64,000 nt of DNA from an uncultured Rivibacter sp. (GCA_946481025.1 CAMLNA010000001.1:62001-126000); one strand, 5' to 3'; counted from the stretch's first letter, positions 1-9,517 are shown. Translations and numbers: made by a program. The notes: generated by a model not told the origin, from the letters alone.

Positions 1-1392
1 CTGAACCTGCGGCATCGCGACGGCCGGCCGCTGTGGGTGTCGGCCAGCATGCGGGTGGTGCGCGGTGACGATGGCCAGCCGCTGTACATCGAATCGTTCG
101 GCGCCGACGTGACGGAGCGCCGCCTCGCGCAAGAAGAGCTGCGCCGCCACCGCGACCAGCTCGAGGCGCTGGTGCGCGCCCGCACGATGGAGCTCGAGCA
201 GGCCAAGGAACGCGCCGAGGTGGCCAGCCATGCCAAGAGCGCCTTCCTGGCCAACATGAGCCATGAACTGCGCACGCCGCTGAACTCGATCCTCGGCTTC
301 GCGCAGATCCTGGAGCGCGACGGCACGCTGACCCCGGCGCAGCGCGGGCGTGCCGGCACCATCCACCAGAGCGGCGAGCACCTGCTCACGCTCATCAACG
401 ACGTGCTGGACCTGGCCAAGATCGAAGCCGGGCGCCTGGAGCTGCTGCCCAGCGAGATCGCGCTGCAACCCCTGCTGCGCATGATCTCCGACGTGATGCA
501 GGTGCGTGTGCAGCAGAAGGGCCTGCATTTCGAATGCCGGGCCGCCTCCGACCTGCCGACGGCCTTGTTCGCCGACGAGAAGCGCTTGCGCCAGGTGCTG
601 CTGAACCTGCTGGACAACGCGGTGAAGTTCACGAGCCACGGGCAGGTGCTGCTGGTGGTCGGGCGGCACGACGCCCGGCACGTGCGCATGGAAGTCATCG
701 ACAGCGGCACGGGCATCTCGCTGCAGGACCAGCAGCGCCTGTTCCGGCCGTTCGAGCAGGCCGGCGACGCCGAGTACCGCCCGCAGGGCACGGGCCTCGG
801 GCTGGCCATCTGCCGAGAGCTGCTGCACCGCATGGGCAGCGAGATCCACCTGATCAGCGACACCGGCAAAGGCAGCCATTTCTGGTTCGACCTGCCCATC
901 CGCACGCCGGCATACCCACAGGCGGCAGCGGCGGCGCCGCCGAAGGCCGTGCCGGCCGCGGTGTCGCAGGCCACCGGCTACGAGGGCACGCGCAGGCACC
1001 TGCTGGTGGTCGACGACGTGCCGGCCAACCGCAGGATGCTGATCGACCTGCTCGCGCCGCTCGGCTTCGAACTTCACGAGGCCTGCGACGGTGAGCAGGC
1101 ACTGCAGCAGGCCCGGCGGCTGCCGATCGACCTGGTGCTCATGGACAACGTGATGCCGGTGCTCGACGGCCTGGAAGCCACCCGGCGGCTGCGCAGGACG
1201 CCGCGGGTGGCCGCGGTGCCCATCATTGCCATCTCGGCCAGCGCACAGTCCAGCGACCGCGCCGCCAGCCTGGATGCCGGGGCGGATGCCTTCCTCACCA
1301 AGCCGGTCAACGCCGACGAACTGCTGGAGCGCATCGGGGCGCTGCTGCGGCTGCGCTGGACGACCACGGCGGCGACCCAGGCGCCACCATGA
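1..1392 (+). CDS. Hybrid sensor histidine kinase with C-terminal receiver (5' truncated)
   Basis: The reading frame is open from base 1, so the N-terminus lies outside the window. Residues are numbered from base 1. The first ~45 residues look like the end of a PAS/PAC sensor module, followed by a coiled coil rich in Glu/Arg. The HisKA phospho-acceptor box is AFLANMSHELRTPLNSILGF with His88. The HATPase domain shows the N box (LDNAVKFT), G1 (DSGTGIS) and G2 (GTGLGLAICREL). After an Ala/Pro linker comes a receiver domain (LLVVDDVPANRRM) with phospho-acceptor Asp382 in LVLMDNVMP. There is no DNA-binding output domain, so the phosphate probably goes to a phosphotransfer protein or regulator encoded elsewhere. 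The ligand is unknown. It ends only 9 bp from the convergent PEP-CTERM gene. Confidence 0.93.
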   Translation: MNLRHRDGRPLWVSASMRVVRGDDGQPLYIESFGADVTERRLAQEELRRHRDQLEALVRARTMELEQAKERAEVASHAKSAFLANMSHELRTPLNSILGFAQILERDGTLTPAQRGRAGTIHQSGEHLLTLINDVLDLAKIEAGRLELLPSEIALQPLLRMISDVMQVRVQQKGLHFECRAASDLPTALFADEKRLRQVLLNLLDNAVKFTSHGQVLLVVGRHDARHVRMEVIDSGTGISLQDQQRLFRPFEQAGDAEYRPQGTGLGLAICRELLHRMGSEIHLISDTGKGSHFWFDLPIRTPAYPQAAAAAPPKAVPAAVSQATGYEGTRRHLLVVDDVPANRRMLIDLLAPLGFELHEACDGEQALQQARRLPIDLVLMDNVMPVLDGLEATRRLRRTPRVAAVPIIAISASAQSSDRAASLDAGADAFLTKPVNADELLERIGALLRLRWTTTAATQAPP

Positions 1393-1401
1393 GTGCCGCC
1401 G

Positions 1402-2679
1402 TCAGCAAGGCCGTGCGGCAGCGGCAGGGCCTGCACTCCTGCGTCTCGTGCAGAACAGCGCGAACAGGCCGGCGAGCGTGAGTCCCAGCATGCCCGGCTC
1501 GGGTACCGGCGAGAGCAGCAGCGGCCCCAGTTCTGCGCCAGCGCTGCTGAAAAGCACCTGCCCGGCATCGTTGAGCCAGACGCCGCCGATCCCGTAGAGT
1601 GCGGCCGCGCCCCCTGCCTCGCGGTACAGCACCTCGGTCAGGTTGGTGACCGTGCCGTTGTCCCAGAAATACAGATAACGGCGCGCGCCCCAGTCGAGCT
1701 CGCCCGTGAAAAGCACTTGGCCGGCGTTGTTGACGGACACGCCGTGGACAGCCGTCAGCCCCGCGATGCCCACACCGAGATCGGTCAACACGCCGTCTCG
1801 ATAGAGGAAGGCGGTGCGGGGGTGGTCCCAGAGTTTCATCAGGACATCACCGCGGTCGTTGACATCGCCGACGGAGCCGAGCGGGCTGCCCGGCAGCGGC
1901 GTGGCGACACCGCCGACGAAGCTGCTGATCACGCCTGCGAGTATGCCGTCCATCGTGCCCCAGACGTCGTCCCGGTCGCTCAGGCGCCACACGTGGACTG
2001 TGCGGTCCGCAGGCCCCAGGCGGGTCACCGTGCCGTGGTCATCGAGATGGGGCGGGCTGTCTTGCGAGAAGCCGTTGCGATAGAGCACCACGCCGTTGTT
2101 GTTGAGGTCGAGCGCCTCGATGCCGGTGGCCGCCAGGTAGCGCGTGCCGGACGGGCCCGTCACGGCGCTCACGTAGCCGTTGCTCATGTTGCCGCTCATC
2201 AGCACCTCGCCGCGGTTGTTGAGGTCCACCGCCTTCGCATCGCGCATGCCCGCCGGCATGATCTCGGTCATCACGCCGCCGCTGTGAAGCGTGATGGACG
2301 AGCGCGATCCGCTGGCATAGGGTGGGCCTTCTTCCACCGCGCGGTTTTCCACGAGGATCTGCCCGGCGTCGTTGATGGCCACCGCCTGGGTGCTCCGTGT
2401 GTCGGCAGGCGTCGGCAGCGTGCGCGACATGATGCCGTCGTAGAACACCGGCGCAGTCTCGGGGGGACCGTACTGCGTGAAGCCGACGCCGATGACCTGG
2501 CCGAGGTTGTTCATTCCGCTGGCGCTCCATCGGACGATGCCGGCGGGGGCCGGCAACATGAGGCTCGTCCAGTCGGTGACGGGCGGCTGGGCCTGGGCCC
2601 AGGCTCCGCCGAGGAAGGCCGCGAAGGCCACGCCGAGGGCCGCATGGCCAGCCCGCCTGCGCAACAGCTGCGTGTGCAT
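1402..2679 (-). CDS. PEP-CTERM sorting-signal protein with HAF-type repeats
   Basis: This 425-residue exported protein has an N-terminal signal peptide (basic MHTQLLRRRAGH followed by a hydrophobic AALGVAFAAFLGGAWAQA). The C-terminus is a PEP-CTERM signal: VPEPG, then a hydrophobic helix, then an Arg cluster (TRRRS). In between, a motif of the form (L/I/V/M)N(N/D)xGxVL recurs at least six times (e.g. MNNLGQVIG, INDAGQILV, VNDRGDVLM, VNNAGQVLF, LNDAGQVLF), typical of HAF repeats predicted to build an extracellular beta-propeller. PEP-CTERM proteins are handled by an exosortase, which is not in this window. The ATG at 2679 is chosen because GGGAG lies just upstream and the signal peptide starts there; the frame stays open further upstream without a good start. 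Cargo function is unknown, probably cell surface or biofilm matrix. Confidence 0.88.
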   Translation of the reverse strand: MHTQLLRRRAGHAALGVAFAAFLGGAWAQAQPPVTDWTSLMLPAPAGIVRWSASGMNNLGQVIGVGFTQYGPPETAPVFYDGIMSRTLPTPADTRSTQAVAINDAGQILVENRAVEEGPPYASGSRSSITLHSGGVMTEIMPAGMRDAKAVDLNNRGEVLMSGNMSNGYVSAVTGPSGTRYLAATGIEALDLNNNGVVLYRNGFSQDSPPHLDDHGTVTRLGPADRTVHVWRLSDRDDVWGTMDGILAGVISSFVGGVATPLPGSPLGSVGDVNDRGDVLMKLWDHPRTAFLYRDGVLTDLGVGIAGLTAVHGVSVNNAGQVLFTGELDWGARRYLYFWDNGTVTNLTEVLYREAGGAAALYGIGGVWLNDAGQVLFSSAGAELGPLLLSPVPEPGMLGLTLAGLFALFCTRRRSAGPAAAARPC

Positions 2680-2805
2680 GAGAACTCCCTGTTCGCTTGC
2701 TGCGAAGAAGCCCGCATGTTCTCGCCGGCGCCTGCGCTGCGCAGGGGCGCATGACAAACACTTACCGCTGCAACGGAACGCGCTGCCGCGGTGAATTGGC
2801 GGCGA

Positions 2806-3846
2806 TCAAAGCCTCGACCGCAGCGTCCCGGCATTGGGCGGGATGTCGCCCGGGTAGGAAAACGGCGTGAGCGGCACGCCCCAGTTGGCGGCCATGTCCA
2901 TCACCTCGTGGAACCGGTGCACCCAGGTCGACGACGTGGGGTAGCACTGGTTCCAGAAGGCGAAGATGGCCCAGGCGAGCGCTTCGTATTCCTGTGCGGT
3001 GGCGCCGGCCCATTCGGCCATGCGCATCAGGCGGCCGGTGGTGAACGACGGGCCCGCCCAGATGGGGATGCCCTGCACGCGCGCGGCCATGACGTAGCCG
3101 CTGTTTTCCTTCAGGGTGTAGCGCTCGGGCTCGTCGGCCCCGGGCTTGTAGCGAAAGTCTTCGGTGCCGTCGATGGGCCGGCGCCTGTACTCCGGCACGC
3201 CGAGATCGTTGATGCGGAAATAGGTGCCCGTGCTCTTGTCGCGCGGCACTTCCACCGCCGGCTTCAGGTTCTTCTTCAGGAACTCGGTCACGTCGTGCAG
3301 CGTGACGACGCGGTCTTCGAAGTAGTAGGCGTCGGGCTGCTTCAGCACCCTGGCGATGCTGGCGCCGGCCTTCTTGTACAGCGGCTGGTAGGGCAGCTTG
3401 TGCACCACCTTTTCGTCGAGCAGCGGGGCCAGCACCTTGGGCGCTGCCGGGTGGGTGATCTTCATGCGCACCTTGTCGAGCAGCGCGGCGAGGTGGGTGG
3501 CGATGTAGCGAGACTGCACGGTGGCGCGGGCCAGGCGGGTCTCGGTGCCGTCGAGGGACTCGCGCGCGAGGAACTCGCCCATCACCGCGCGGGCCATGTT
3601 GGTGTAGTCCCCGAACTCGAGGATGTGGCGCTGCTGGCCGAGTTCCTTGCGCACACGCCAGGCGTTGGGGTCGTCGCCGCCCTGGGCGCTGACCCATTCC
3701 TGCAGGATGGGGATGATGTCGCGCCTGACGTGCACGAAGAAGGTGTGGAAGCCGCCGCTCACGTGGGCGAGGATCTCGCGGTACGCCTCTTCGGCGCTGC
3801 GGAACTCGCGCACCTGGCCGTCGGCTGCGCGGAACTTGAGCGTCAT
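2806..3846 (-). CDS. Unknown protein coupled to tagF; candidate secreted cargo of the T6SS
   Basis: This is a 346-residue soluble protein with no signal peptide or membrane segment. Its ATG overlaps the tagF stop codon (ATGA), so it is translationally coupled to the secretion operon. The C-terminal third holds dense aromatic motifs: GPSFTTGRL (about residue 265), WAIFAFWNQCY, then HRFHEVMDMA and a Pro-rich tail. From memory this arrangement recalls the LirA/MavJ family, first described among Legionella Dot/Icm effectors and seen scattered in other proteobacteria. That resemblance was not tested by any search. The last position in the operon and the absence of other T6SS core similarity suggest an effector or adaptor rather than a structural part. 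No immunity-like small gene follows it; the next gene is the PEP-CTERM protein, 126 bp away. Confidence 0.7.
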   Translation of the reverse strand: MTLKFRAADGQVREFRSAEEAYREILAHVSGGFHTFFVHVRRDIIPILQEWVSAQGGDDPNAWRVRKELGQQRHILEFGDYTNMARAVMGEFLARESLDGTETRLARATVQSRYIATHLAALLDKVRMKITHPAAPKVLAPLLDEKVVHKLPYQPLYKKAGASIARVLKQPDAYYFEDRVVTLHDVTEFLKKNLKPAVEVPRDKSTGTYFRINDLGVPEYRRRPIDGTEDFRYKPGADEPERYTLKENSGYVMAARVQGIPIWAGPSFTTGRLMRMAEWAGATAQEYEALAWAIFAFWNQCYPTSSTWVHRFHEVMDMAANWGVPLTPFSYPGDIPPNAGTLRSRL

Positions 3847-4592
3847 GTCCGGCTCCCCAGCAATTCGACGAATCCCCCCGCCTCCGGCAAGCCCCGCAAC
3901 ACGCTCACCGAGTCGCCGTTGCCGTCTTCGGCACGGCGCCACCACAAGGTGCAACCCGCCAGGCGCGCCTGCAGGTCGGTGGCGGCCAGCGTGTGCAGCC
4001 ACTGCGCGAGCGAGGCGGCCGGTGCCAGCCGGTAGCGCTGGAGGTATTGCGGGCCCTGGGCGTTGGATGCCGCAACGGGGCCGGGCGTGGGCCATGGCGG
4101 CGATTGGTGCAGCGCCTCCTCGAACGCTTCCACGGAGGCGCTTTCACCCAAGGTCTGCATCGCGGCCTGCGCGAGGTTGTCGTACCAGAGCTCGAGGTGG
4201 TCGAGCGCGATGCGATCGGCGGGCGGGCGGCTGCGCGGATGCGCCACCACGAGCGGGAAGTAGCGGCCCACGTTGTCGCAGCTGGGCATCAGCACGCCGA
4301 ACCACCACTGCCCGTCGACCACACCGGGCGCCCACGCGAAGCGCAGCACCGGTGCGGTGAGGTACACGTCGAGCCAGTGCGCGCCGAGCTGCGTCTGGCT
4401 GCCCTGCATCGCGCGCGACAACCAGGTGTCGCACGCACTGATCCATGCCGGCGGCAGGCGGCGCTGCGCGAAGTCGCCCAGCGAAGAGAGCTTGCCGTAC
4501 CAGCCGGGCGCGTCGCGCGTGTCGGTCGTGGAGGTGCCGGTGAGCATGTGTCGAGCGAGCGCGAGGGGGCTGGTCAGAGGCCCGACGGGCAT
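3843..4592 (-). CDS. tagF: Type VI secretion-associated protein TagF (ImpM family)
   Basis: This 249-residue protein shows the TagF/ImpM N-terminal signature PGWYGKLSSLGDFAQRRLPPAWISACDTWLS, followed by WLDVYLTAPVLRFAWAPG and WWFGVLMPSCDNVGRYFPLVV, all characteristic of the family. TagF is known in Pseudomonas as a negative post-translational regulator of T6SS assembly acting with the Fha/PpkA pathway. The start at 4592 overlaps the end of tssM by 19 bp; an internal ATG at 4547 is an alternative with no better ribosome site. Its own stop overlaps the next ATG. No pppA or ppkA kinase/phosphatase gene is next to it here, so any partner must be elsewhere. Confidence 0.9.
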   Translation of the reverse strand: MPVGPLTSPLALARHMLTGTSTTDTRDAPGWYGKLSSLGDFAQRRLPPAWISACDTWLSRAMQGSQTQLGAHWLDVYLTAPVLRFAWAPGVVDGQWWFGVLMPSCDNVGRYFPLVVAHPRSRPPADRIALDHLELWYDNLAQAAMQTLGESASVEAFEEALHQSPPWPTPGPVAASNAQGPQYLQRYRLAPAASLAQWLHTLAATDLQARLAGCTLWWRRAEDGNGDSVSVLRGLPEAGGFVELLGSRT

Positions 4593-7500
4593 GCGAACTC
4601 GTAGAGGTCGGGCAGGCGGAACGGGTTGCGCACGCTGCTGGTGGTGACCTCGAACACGGCTTTGCGGCCACCCACGTCGAAGGTGGCGCGGAAGCGCTCG
4701 GGTGCGCCGGTGGGGTCGATGCGCACACGGTCGAACAGGCGGAACAGCGCCCAGGGGCCGTCTTCGACGATGCCCGAGGGCTGGCCGTTGGCGCTGGGCG
4801 GACTCACCTGCACCCGCACCTGCTGGCTGCCGCGCGGGCCGGGCCATTGCACGCTGGCGGGGATCTGCGGGCCATGGGCGTAACGCACCACCTGGCCGTC
4901 CACGTCGAGGATGAACTGCGTGAGGGTGCTGTCCATCTCGAGCGGCTTGAAGTCCAGCCGCAGCGAGGGCGTGTTGCCGCCGGGGAAGAAGGTCTCGCGG
5001 ATGGCCTGCGCCCGCTGGAACTGCGGCAGCTGCCCGCGGTCGGTGCCCAGCGGGGTGCCTTCCACGACGCGGAAGCTCCAGGGCCGGGTGGTGGTGTCCA
5101 CGTACTGCGCAAGCTTCTGCTGGAACAGCTGGTCGATCTTGCCGCCGGGGGCGAACAGCATGGCGAAGTCGGCCTGCGTCACGTCGCGCCTGGAGGCCCG
5201 GTTCAACGGGTAGCGTCCGGCCACGGCCTGCTGGCAGAACTCGCCGACCTGCGACTTCACTTCCTGCCCGAGGTTCTGACGCACCAGCATCTGCGAAACC
5301 TGCGCGCTGCTCGACGAGAGGTTGTCGAGCAGGGAGCGCACCGGCTCGGGCATGCGCGCCGCTTCCGCCTTCACCCGGTTGGGCAGCGGCGAGGGCGGCG
5401 GCGCGGAGCCGCCCTTGATGGCGGTGTCCACAGCGTTGAGCAGCACGTGCACTTCACCGATCAGGGCCACGGTGTCGTCCATCGGCGCCTTGCCGCCTTC
5501 GGGCTTGTAGACGAACTGGCGCAGCCCGGCGAAGCGGTCGTCGACGATGCTCTCGATGCGCGGGCCGGCCGCCGCCGGCTTCTTGCTCAGCAGGCCGGCC
5601 AGCGCCTCGCGCGACTTGCCCAGCACCTCGCCGGCCTTCTTTTCGGCGGTGCCGACCACGCTGCCGTCGCCGGCCAGCAGGGTCGTCTCGCGGGACATGG
5701 CCTTCATGAGCGGGACCAGCGGCGTGTCGGCGCCCGACAGCAGCCGTGCCATCTGCACCGATTGGGCCAGGCTGGTCATCGGCAGCAGGCGCACGTCGGC
5801 GATGAAGGCTTCCCAGGTGGTGGCGTACTCGGTGAGGTAGATGCGCCGCACGTCGTCCACCAGCGGGTCGTTGCCGCGCACCACCGCCGCCGCGTTCTTG
5901 GCCGGGTCGCTGATGCCCAGCACCCACCCCTGCTCGTCGGCCAGCTGCTGCGACACGCGCGGCACCTCGCGCTGGAACCCGCGGTGATAGCCGTCGTACG
6001 AGAACAAGCCCGGCACGCCCTTGGTGAGCGGTGCGCCGCTGCGCCGCGTGAACACCAGCGCCGCGTTGTTGCCGGCGGCGCGCACCACGGTGAACTCGGG
6101 GAACTCGCCGCCCAGCCCCTGGTGCCGCATGCGGTTGTAGATGCGCTGCGGCAGCGTCAGCGTGGCCAGGCGGGTGCGGTGCTGCTCGACCAGGGCCTTG
6201 TCTTCCGGCAGCGGCGACACGGCTGCGCCCTGCGCCAGCAGGGCGTCGAGGTGGCGCGACAACTGCTCGCGGTCTTCGAGGGCCAGCTCGCGGCCGAACT
6301 GCGCATCCCAGTCGGCTTCGACGTAAGTCTTGAGCGACTCGGCGTCGAAGTGGTCGGGGTCGTGCAGCATCAGGTAGGCCTTGAGCGCCTCGTACTGCAT
6401 CTCGGGCGCATCGCCGCCCTGGCGCAGCTGCTCCTCGATGCGCAGCGCCAGCCGCGGCAGCACCGCGTCGACCAGCATGCGTTCGTAGGCGGTGCGGGCC
6501 GCGCCATCGAGCTTGCGACCCTGGTAGAGCCCGAAGCCCAGCGACCAGGGCACCTCGTCGCTGTTGCGGCCGGTGATGGCGAGCGTGCGGGTGGCGTCGA
6601 GCGCCGGCACGATGGGCTGCAGCTCGGGCGAGGCCCGGTTGGGGGTGGCCTGCACGAGCTTGCGCACTTCCTCGACGCGCCCGGACACCTCGCTGATGTA
6701 GCGCCGGTTGTTGATGTAGCTGGTGCTCCAGGCGACGACGGTGCCCACCGTGAGCAGGCCCACGGCCGCATAGCCGGCCAGCGCGATCGCGGTGCGGCGG
6801 CGCTCCCACTTGAGGTTGGTGCCGGCAATGCCGCTCTCGGCGAACACCACTTCGCCGAGCAGCCGGTTCAGGAAGTAGCTCTTGCCGCTGGACTGGTTGG
6901 GCGCCACGATCGCCCGCTCGAGCCGGTAGGCACGGGCCACGGCGCCGAGCACGCGGTCGATGGGCGTGCCTTCCTGCGTGCCGCTCACGAAGTACACGCC
7001 GCGCAGCAGGGGGTTGGCTTCGTAGGGCGAGGGCGAGAACACCGTTTCCACGAACTCCTGCAACATGCCGCGCAGCCCGGCGAACTGCCCGGGGAAGCCG
7101 TAGATGCGGGCGCGGCGCTGCGCATCGCGGTCTGCCTGCAGGCGGTCGACGAGGCCGTCGTTCAGGCGCTGGTGCAGCGCGTCGAACTCGGGGCCGAAGC
7201 GCGACAGCGGGGCGGACTCGCCGCGCAGCGCGGCCGGATCGAGCGGGAAGGTGAAGCCCCAGGGCGAGGCGCGCTGGTCCTTGTCGAGCGTGGCGAAGTA
7301 GTCCATGAACCCGGCCAGCAGGTCGCACTTGGTGACCAGCAGGTAGATCGGGAAGCGGATGCCCAGGTCCTGGTGCAGCTCCTGCACGCGCTGGCGCACG
7401 GTGGCTGCATGCTGCGCGCGCTCCGCGGCACCGCGGGTCAGCAGGTCCGCCACCGACACGGTGACCAGCACGCCGTTGACCGGCTGGCGGGGCCGGGACT

Positions 7501-8158
7501 TCCTGAGCATGCCGAGGAAGCCGCTCCAGGTGGCGCGGTCGTTCTCGCGATCGCTGTCCTGCGTGGTGAAGCGGCCGGCGGTGTCGATGAGCACGGCGCG
7601 GTCGGTGAACCACCAGTCGCAGTTGCGCGTGCCGCCCACGCCCTTGACTGCATGGTCGCCCACCGCTTCGGCCAGCGGGAACTTCAGGCCGCAGTTGTGC
7701 AGGGCCGTGGTCTTGCCCGAGCCGGGCGCGCCGATGATGAGATACCACGGCAGCTCGTAGAGATACTGCCCGCCCAGCTTGGCCGACCAGCCGGAGAGCA
7801 CGCCGCCGGCGCCGAAGCGGGCACGCTTGAGCGTGACCAGGGCCTTCTCGAAACGCTGGCGCACGGCCTGCATGTCGGCGCTTTCGGAGTCCTTGGCCGC
7901 GGCCGGCGCGGCCATCAGCTGGTTCACCACCTGCGCGTTGCCGCGGCTTGCGCGCCAGGCCTTCCAGGCCATCACGAGCGCCGCCAGCAGCACGACCATG
8001 CCGATGGTGATCCACCGTGCGCCGGGGGTTTCGAGCGGGCGCACGTCGGCCACCGCCACCAGCGGGCCGACGATCCAGATCACGAGGCCGAGCGCCAGCA
8101 GCAGCACCGCGAGCAGCACCCAGCGGTTGAAGACGAGGCCGAGCAGCTTCTTGATCAT
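4574..8158 (-). CDS. tssM: Type VI secretion membrane-complex subunit TssM (IcmF)
   Basis: At 1194 residues this matches the usual TssM length. Two N-terminal membrane helices (about residues 13-35 and 49-66) are followed by a cytoplasmic NTPase-like domain with Walker A GAPGSGKT at 143-150. A third membrane helix (LAGYAAVGLLTVGTVVAW, around 450) leads to a long periplasmic part ending in the IcmF C-terminal domain. TssM spans the inner membrane and, with TssL and the lipoprotein TssJ, forms the trans-envelope complex on which the baseplate docks. The Walker A motif is intact here; it is lost in some homologues. It starts 10 bp after tssL. Confidence 0.97.
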   Translation of the reverse strand: MIKKLLGLVFNRWVLLAVLLLALGLVIWIVGPLVAVADVRPLETPGARWITIGMVVLLAALVMAWKAWRASRGNAQVVNQLMAAPAAAKDSESADMQAVRQRFEKALVTLKRARFGAGGVLSGWSAKLGGQYLYELPWYLIIGAPGSGKTTALHNCGLKFPLAEAVGDHAVKGVGGTRNCDWWFTDRAVLIDTAGRFTTQDSDRENDRATWSGFLGMLRKSRPRQPVNGVLVTVSVADLLTRGAAERAQHAATVRQRVQELHQDLGIRFPIYLLVTKCDLLAGFMDYFATLDKDQRASPWGFTFPLDPAALRGESAPLSRFGPEFDALHQRLNDGLVDRLQADRDAQRRARIYGFPGQFAGLRGMLQEFVETVFSPSPYEANPLLRGVYFVSGTQEGTPIDRVLGAVARAYRLERAIVAPNQSSGKSYFLNRLLGEVVFAESGIAGTNLKWERRRTAIALAGYAAVGLLTVGTVVAWSTSYINNRRYISEVSGRVEEVRKLVQATPNRASPELQPIVPALDATRTLAITGRNSDEVPWSLGFGLYQGRKLDGAARTAYERMLVDAVLPRLALRIEEQLRQGGDAPEMQYEALKAYLMLHDPDHFDAESLKTYVEADWDAQFGRELALEDREQLSRHLDALLAQGAAVSPLPEDKALVEQHRTRLATLTLPQRIYNRMRHQGLGGEFPEFTVVRAAGNNAALVFTRRSGAPLTKGVPGLFSYDGYHRGFQREVPRVSQQLADEQGWVLGISDPAKNAAAVVRGNDPLVDDVRRIYLTEYATTWEAFIADVRLLPMTSLAQSVQMARLLSGADTPLVPLMKAMSRETTLLAGDGSVVGTAEKKAGEVLGKSREALAGLLSKKPAAAGPRIESIVDDRFAGLRQFVYKPEGGKAPMDDTVALIGEVHVLLNAVDTAIKGGSAPPPSPLPNRVKAEAARMPEPVRSLLDNLSSSSAQVSQMLVRQNLGQEVKSQVGEFCQQAVAGRYPLNRASRRDVTQADFAMLFAPGGKIDQLFQQKLAQYVDTTTRPWSFRVVEGTPLGTDRGQLPQFQRAQAIRETFFPGGNTPSLRLDFKPLEMDSTLTQFILDVDGQVVRYAHGPQIPASVQWPGPRGSQQVRVQVSPPSANGQPSGIVEDGPWALFRLFDRVRIDPTGAPERFRATFDVGGRKAVFEVTTSSVRNPFRLPDLYEFACPSGL

Positions 8159-8168
8159 GGTGCGGCGC

Positions 8169-9500
8169 TCAGGACTTGGCCTTCGGCAGTGCGTTTTGGC
8201 GGCCGACGAACAGCGTGACCTCGACGCGCCGGTTGAGCGCGCGATTGCCCACGGTGTCGTTGGGCACCACCGGCTCGCCGTCGGCCCGCCCTTCGGACGC
8301 GATGCGATCGGCGGCCACCTTGCGAGCCACCAGCAGGTCGCGCACCGTGCGGGCCCGTTCTTCGGAGAGGTGCCAGTTCGACGGGAAGCGGGCCGACCGG
8401 ATGGGCTGGCTGTCGGTGTGGCCGGTCACGAGCACGGCGCCGCTCACCTGGGCCAGCGCGTCGGCGATGCGCTGCATCAGGGCTTCGCGCTCGGGCAGCA
8501 GCGTGGCGCTGCCGGGTGCGAACGAACCGTCGCCGCGGATGGTCACCACGCTGCGGTCGATTTCGTCGCGCACGGCCACGAGCCCGGCCTTGACGTCGGG
8601 CTGGAGGTACTGGGCGAGCCGGGGCTTGGGCGCCGGCTGCGGCTGCGCCACCACCGGCGGCGACAGGCGCAGGCTCTGGATCTGCCCGTACACCGGGTCG
8701 GAGTGGCCGCCCAGCGAAAGCGCGAGGCCCAGGTACACGCCGGTGAGCAGCAGGGCAGCCACCGCGGCCGTGGCCGCCAGCGGCAGCCAGCTGTAGGCGC
8801 GCTTGCGGGTGACCGGCTGGCCCTGCCAGTGCTGCGCCAGCGCGTGCGGGTAGTCGCCGCGCTGCTGCTTCAGGATCTGCGCAAGCTTGTCGCGCACCGC
8901 CTCGAGCTGCGCGCGGCCGTTGTCGATGACGCGGTAGCGACCCTCGAAGCCGAGGGTGAGCGCGCAGTAGATGAGTTCGAGCAGGTCGCGGTTGGCCTCG
9001 GGCTTTTCGGCCAGCCGCGCCATGAGCTGGAACACCTTTTCGCCGCCCCAGGTCTCGTTGTGGAACATGGCCAGCAGGCTGTGCCGCGCCCACACCCCCG
9101 AGCCGCCCCAAGGCGTATCGGCGGCGGCTTCGTCGAGCATGGTGCACAGCACGTAGCGCGCGGCCATCACGCGTTCGGGCGCGATGCCCTGCTGCGCGGC
9201 CTGGGCGGCGAAGTCGCGGATGCCCTGCGCCAGCGCGTTGCGCAGCGCGGCCGGATCGTCCACGTGGCGCGTGCTGCGCAGCTGCGGCACGGCCAGCAAC
9301 AGCCGGTTGGCCAGTGCCACCAGCGGGTTCAGGCCTTGGTCGGGGGCTGCCGCCAGCTCGGGCGCGGTGGTGAACTCGCCGCTGCCGGTGCCGCCCTCGA
9401 CGCTGCGCGTGCCGGAGCGCCCGCCCGGGTTGGGCTTGATGAAGGTGCGCTGCTGTTCGTCGAACTGCGCGAAGGGGTCGTTGATGGCGGAGGGGTCCAT
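8169..9500 (-). CDS. tssL: Type VI secretion membrane protein TssL (DotU) with OmpA domain
   Basis: This is a 443-residue, extended form of TssL. Residues ~50-230 form the cytoplasmic DotU domain (NPLVALANRLL, RYVLCTMLDEAAADTPWG, LLELIYCALTLGFEGRYRV). A single membrane helix follows (LPLAATAAVAALLLTGVYLGL, ~240-262). The C-terminal periplasmic part is an OmpA/MotB-type peptidoglycan-binding domain (GSFAPGSATLLPE, VTGHTDSQPI, SEERARTVRDLLV, NRALNRRVEVTLF). Carrying its own OmpA domain removes the need for a separate peptidoglycan anchor such as TagL, and none is seen. It lies between tssK (17 bp gap) and tssM. Confidence 0.96.
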   Translation of the reverse strand: MDPSAINDPFAQFDEQQRTFIKPNPGGRSGTRSVEGGTGSGEFTTAPELAAAPDQGLNPLVALANRLLLAVPQLRSTRHVDDPAALRNALAQGIRDFAAQAAQQGIAPERVMAARYVLCTMLDEAAADTPWGGSGVWARHSLLAMFHNETWGGEKVFQLMARLAEKPEANRDLLELIYCALTLGFEGRYRVIDNGRAQLEAVRDKLAQILKQQRGDYPHALAQHWQGQPVTRKRAYSWLPLAATAAVAALLLTGVYLGLALSLGGHSDPVYGQIQSLRLSPPVVAQPQPAPKPRLAQYLQPDVKAGLVAVRDEIDRSVVTIRGDGSFAPGSATLLPEREALMQRIADALAQVSGAVLVTGHTDSQPIRSARFPSNWHLSEERARTVRDLLVARKVAADRIASEGRADGEPVVPNDTVGNRALNRRVEVTLFVGRQNALPKAKS

Positions 9501-9517
9501 GCGGCTGTGCCCTCACG

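Noticed and set aside
2680..2757. N-terminal extension of the PEP-CTERM protein by 26 residues.
   Set aside because: The ribosome site and signal peptide point to the ATG at 2679.
4847..8218. Very long open frame opposite tssM (about 1120 codons).
   Set aside because: It is the antisense shadow of a clear tssM gene; its translation is His/Arg/Gly/Ala-rich with no domain and the effect is expected at this GC content.
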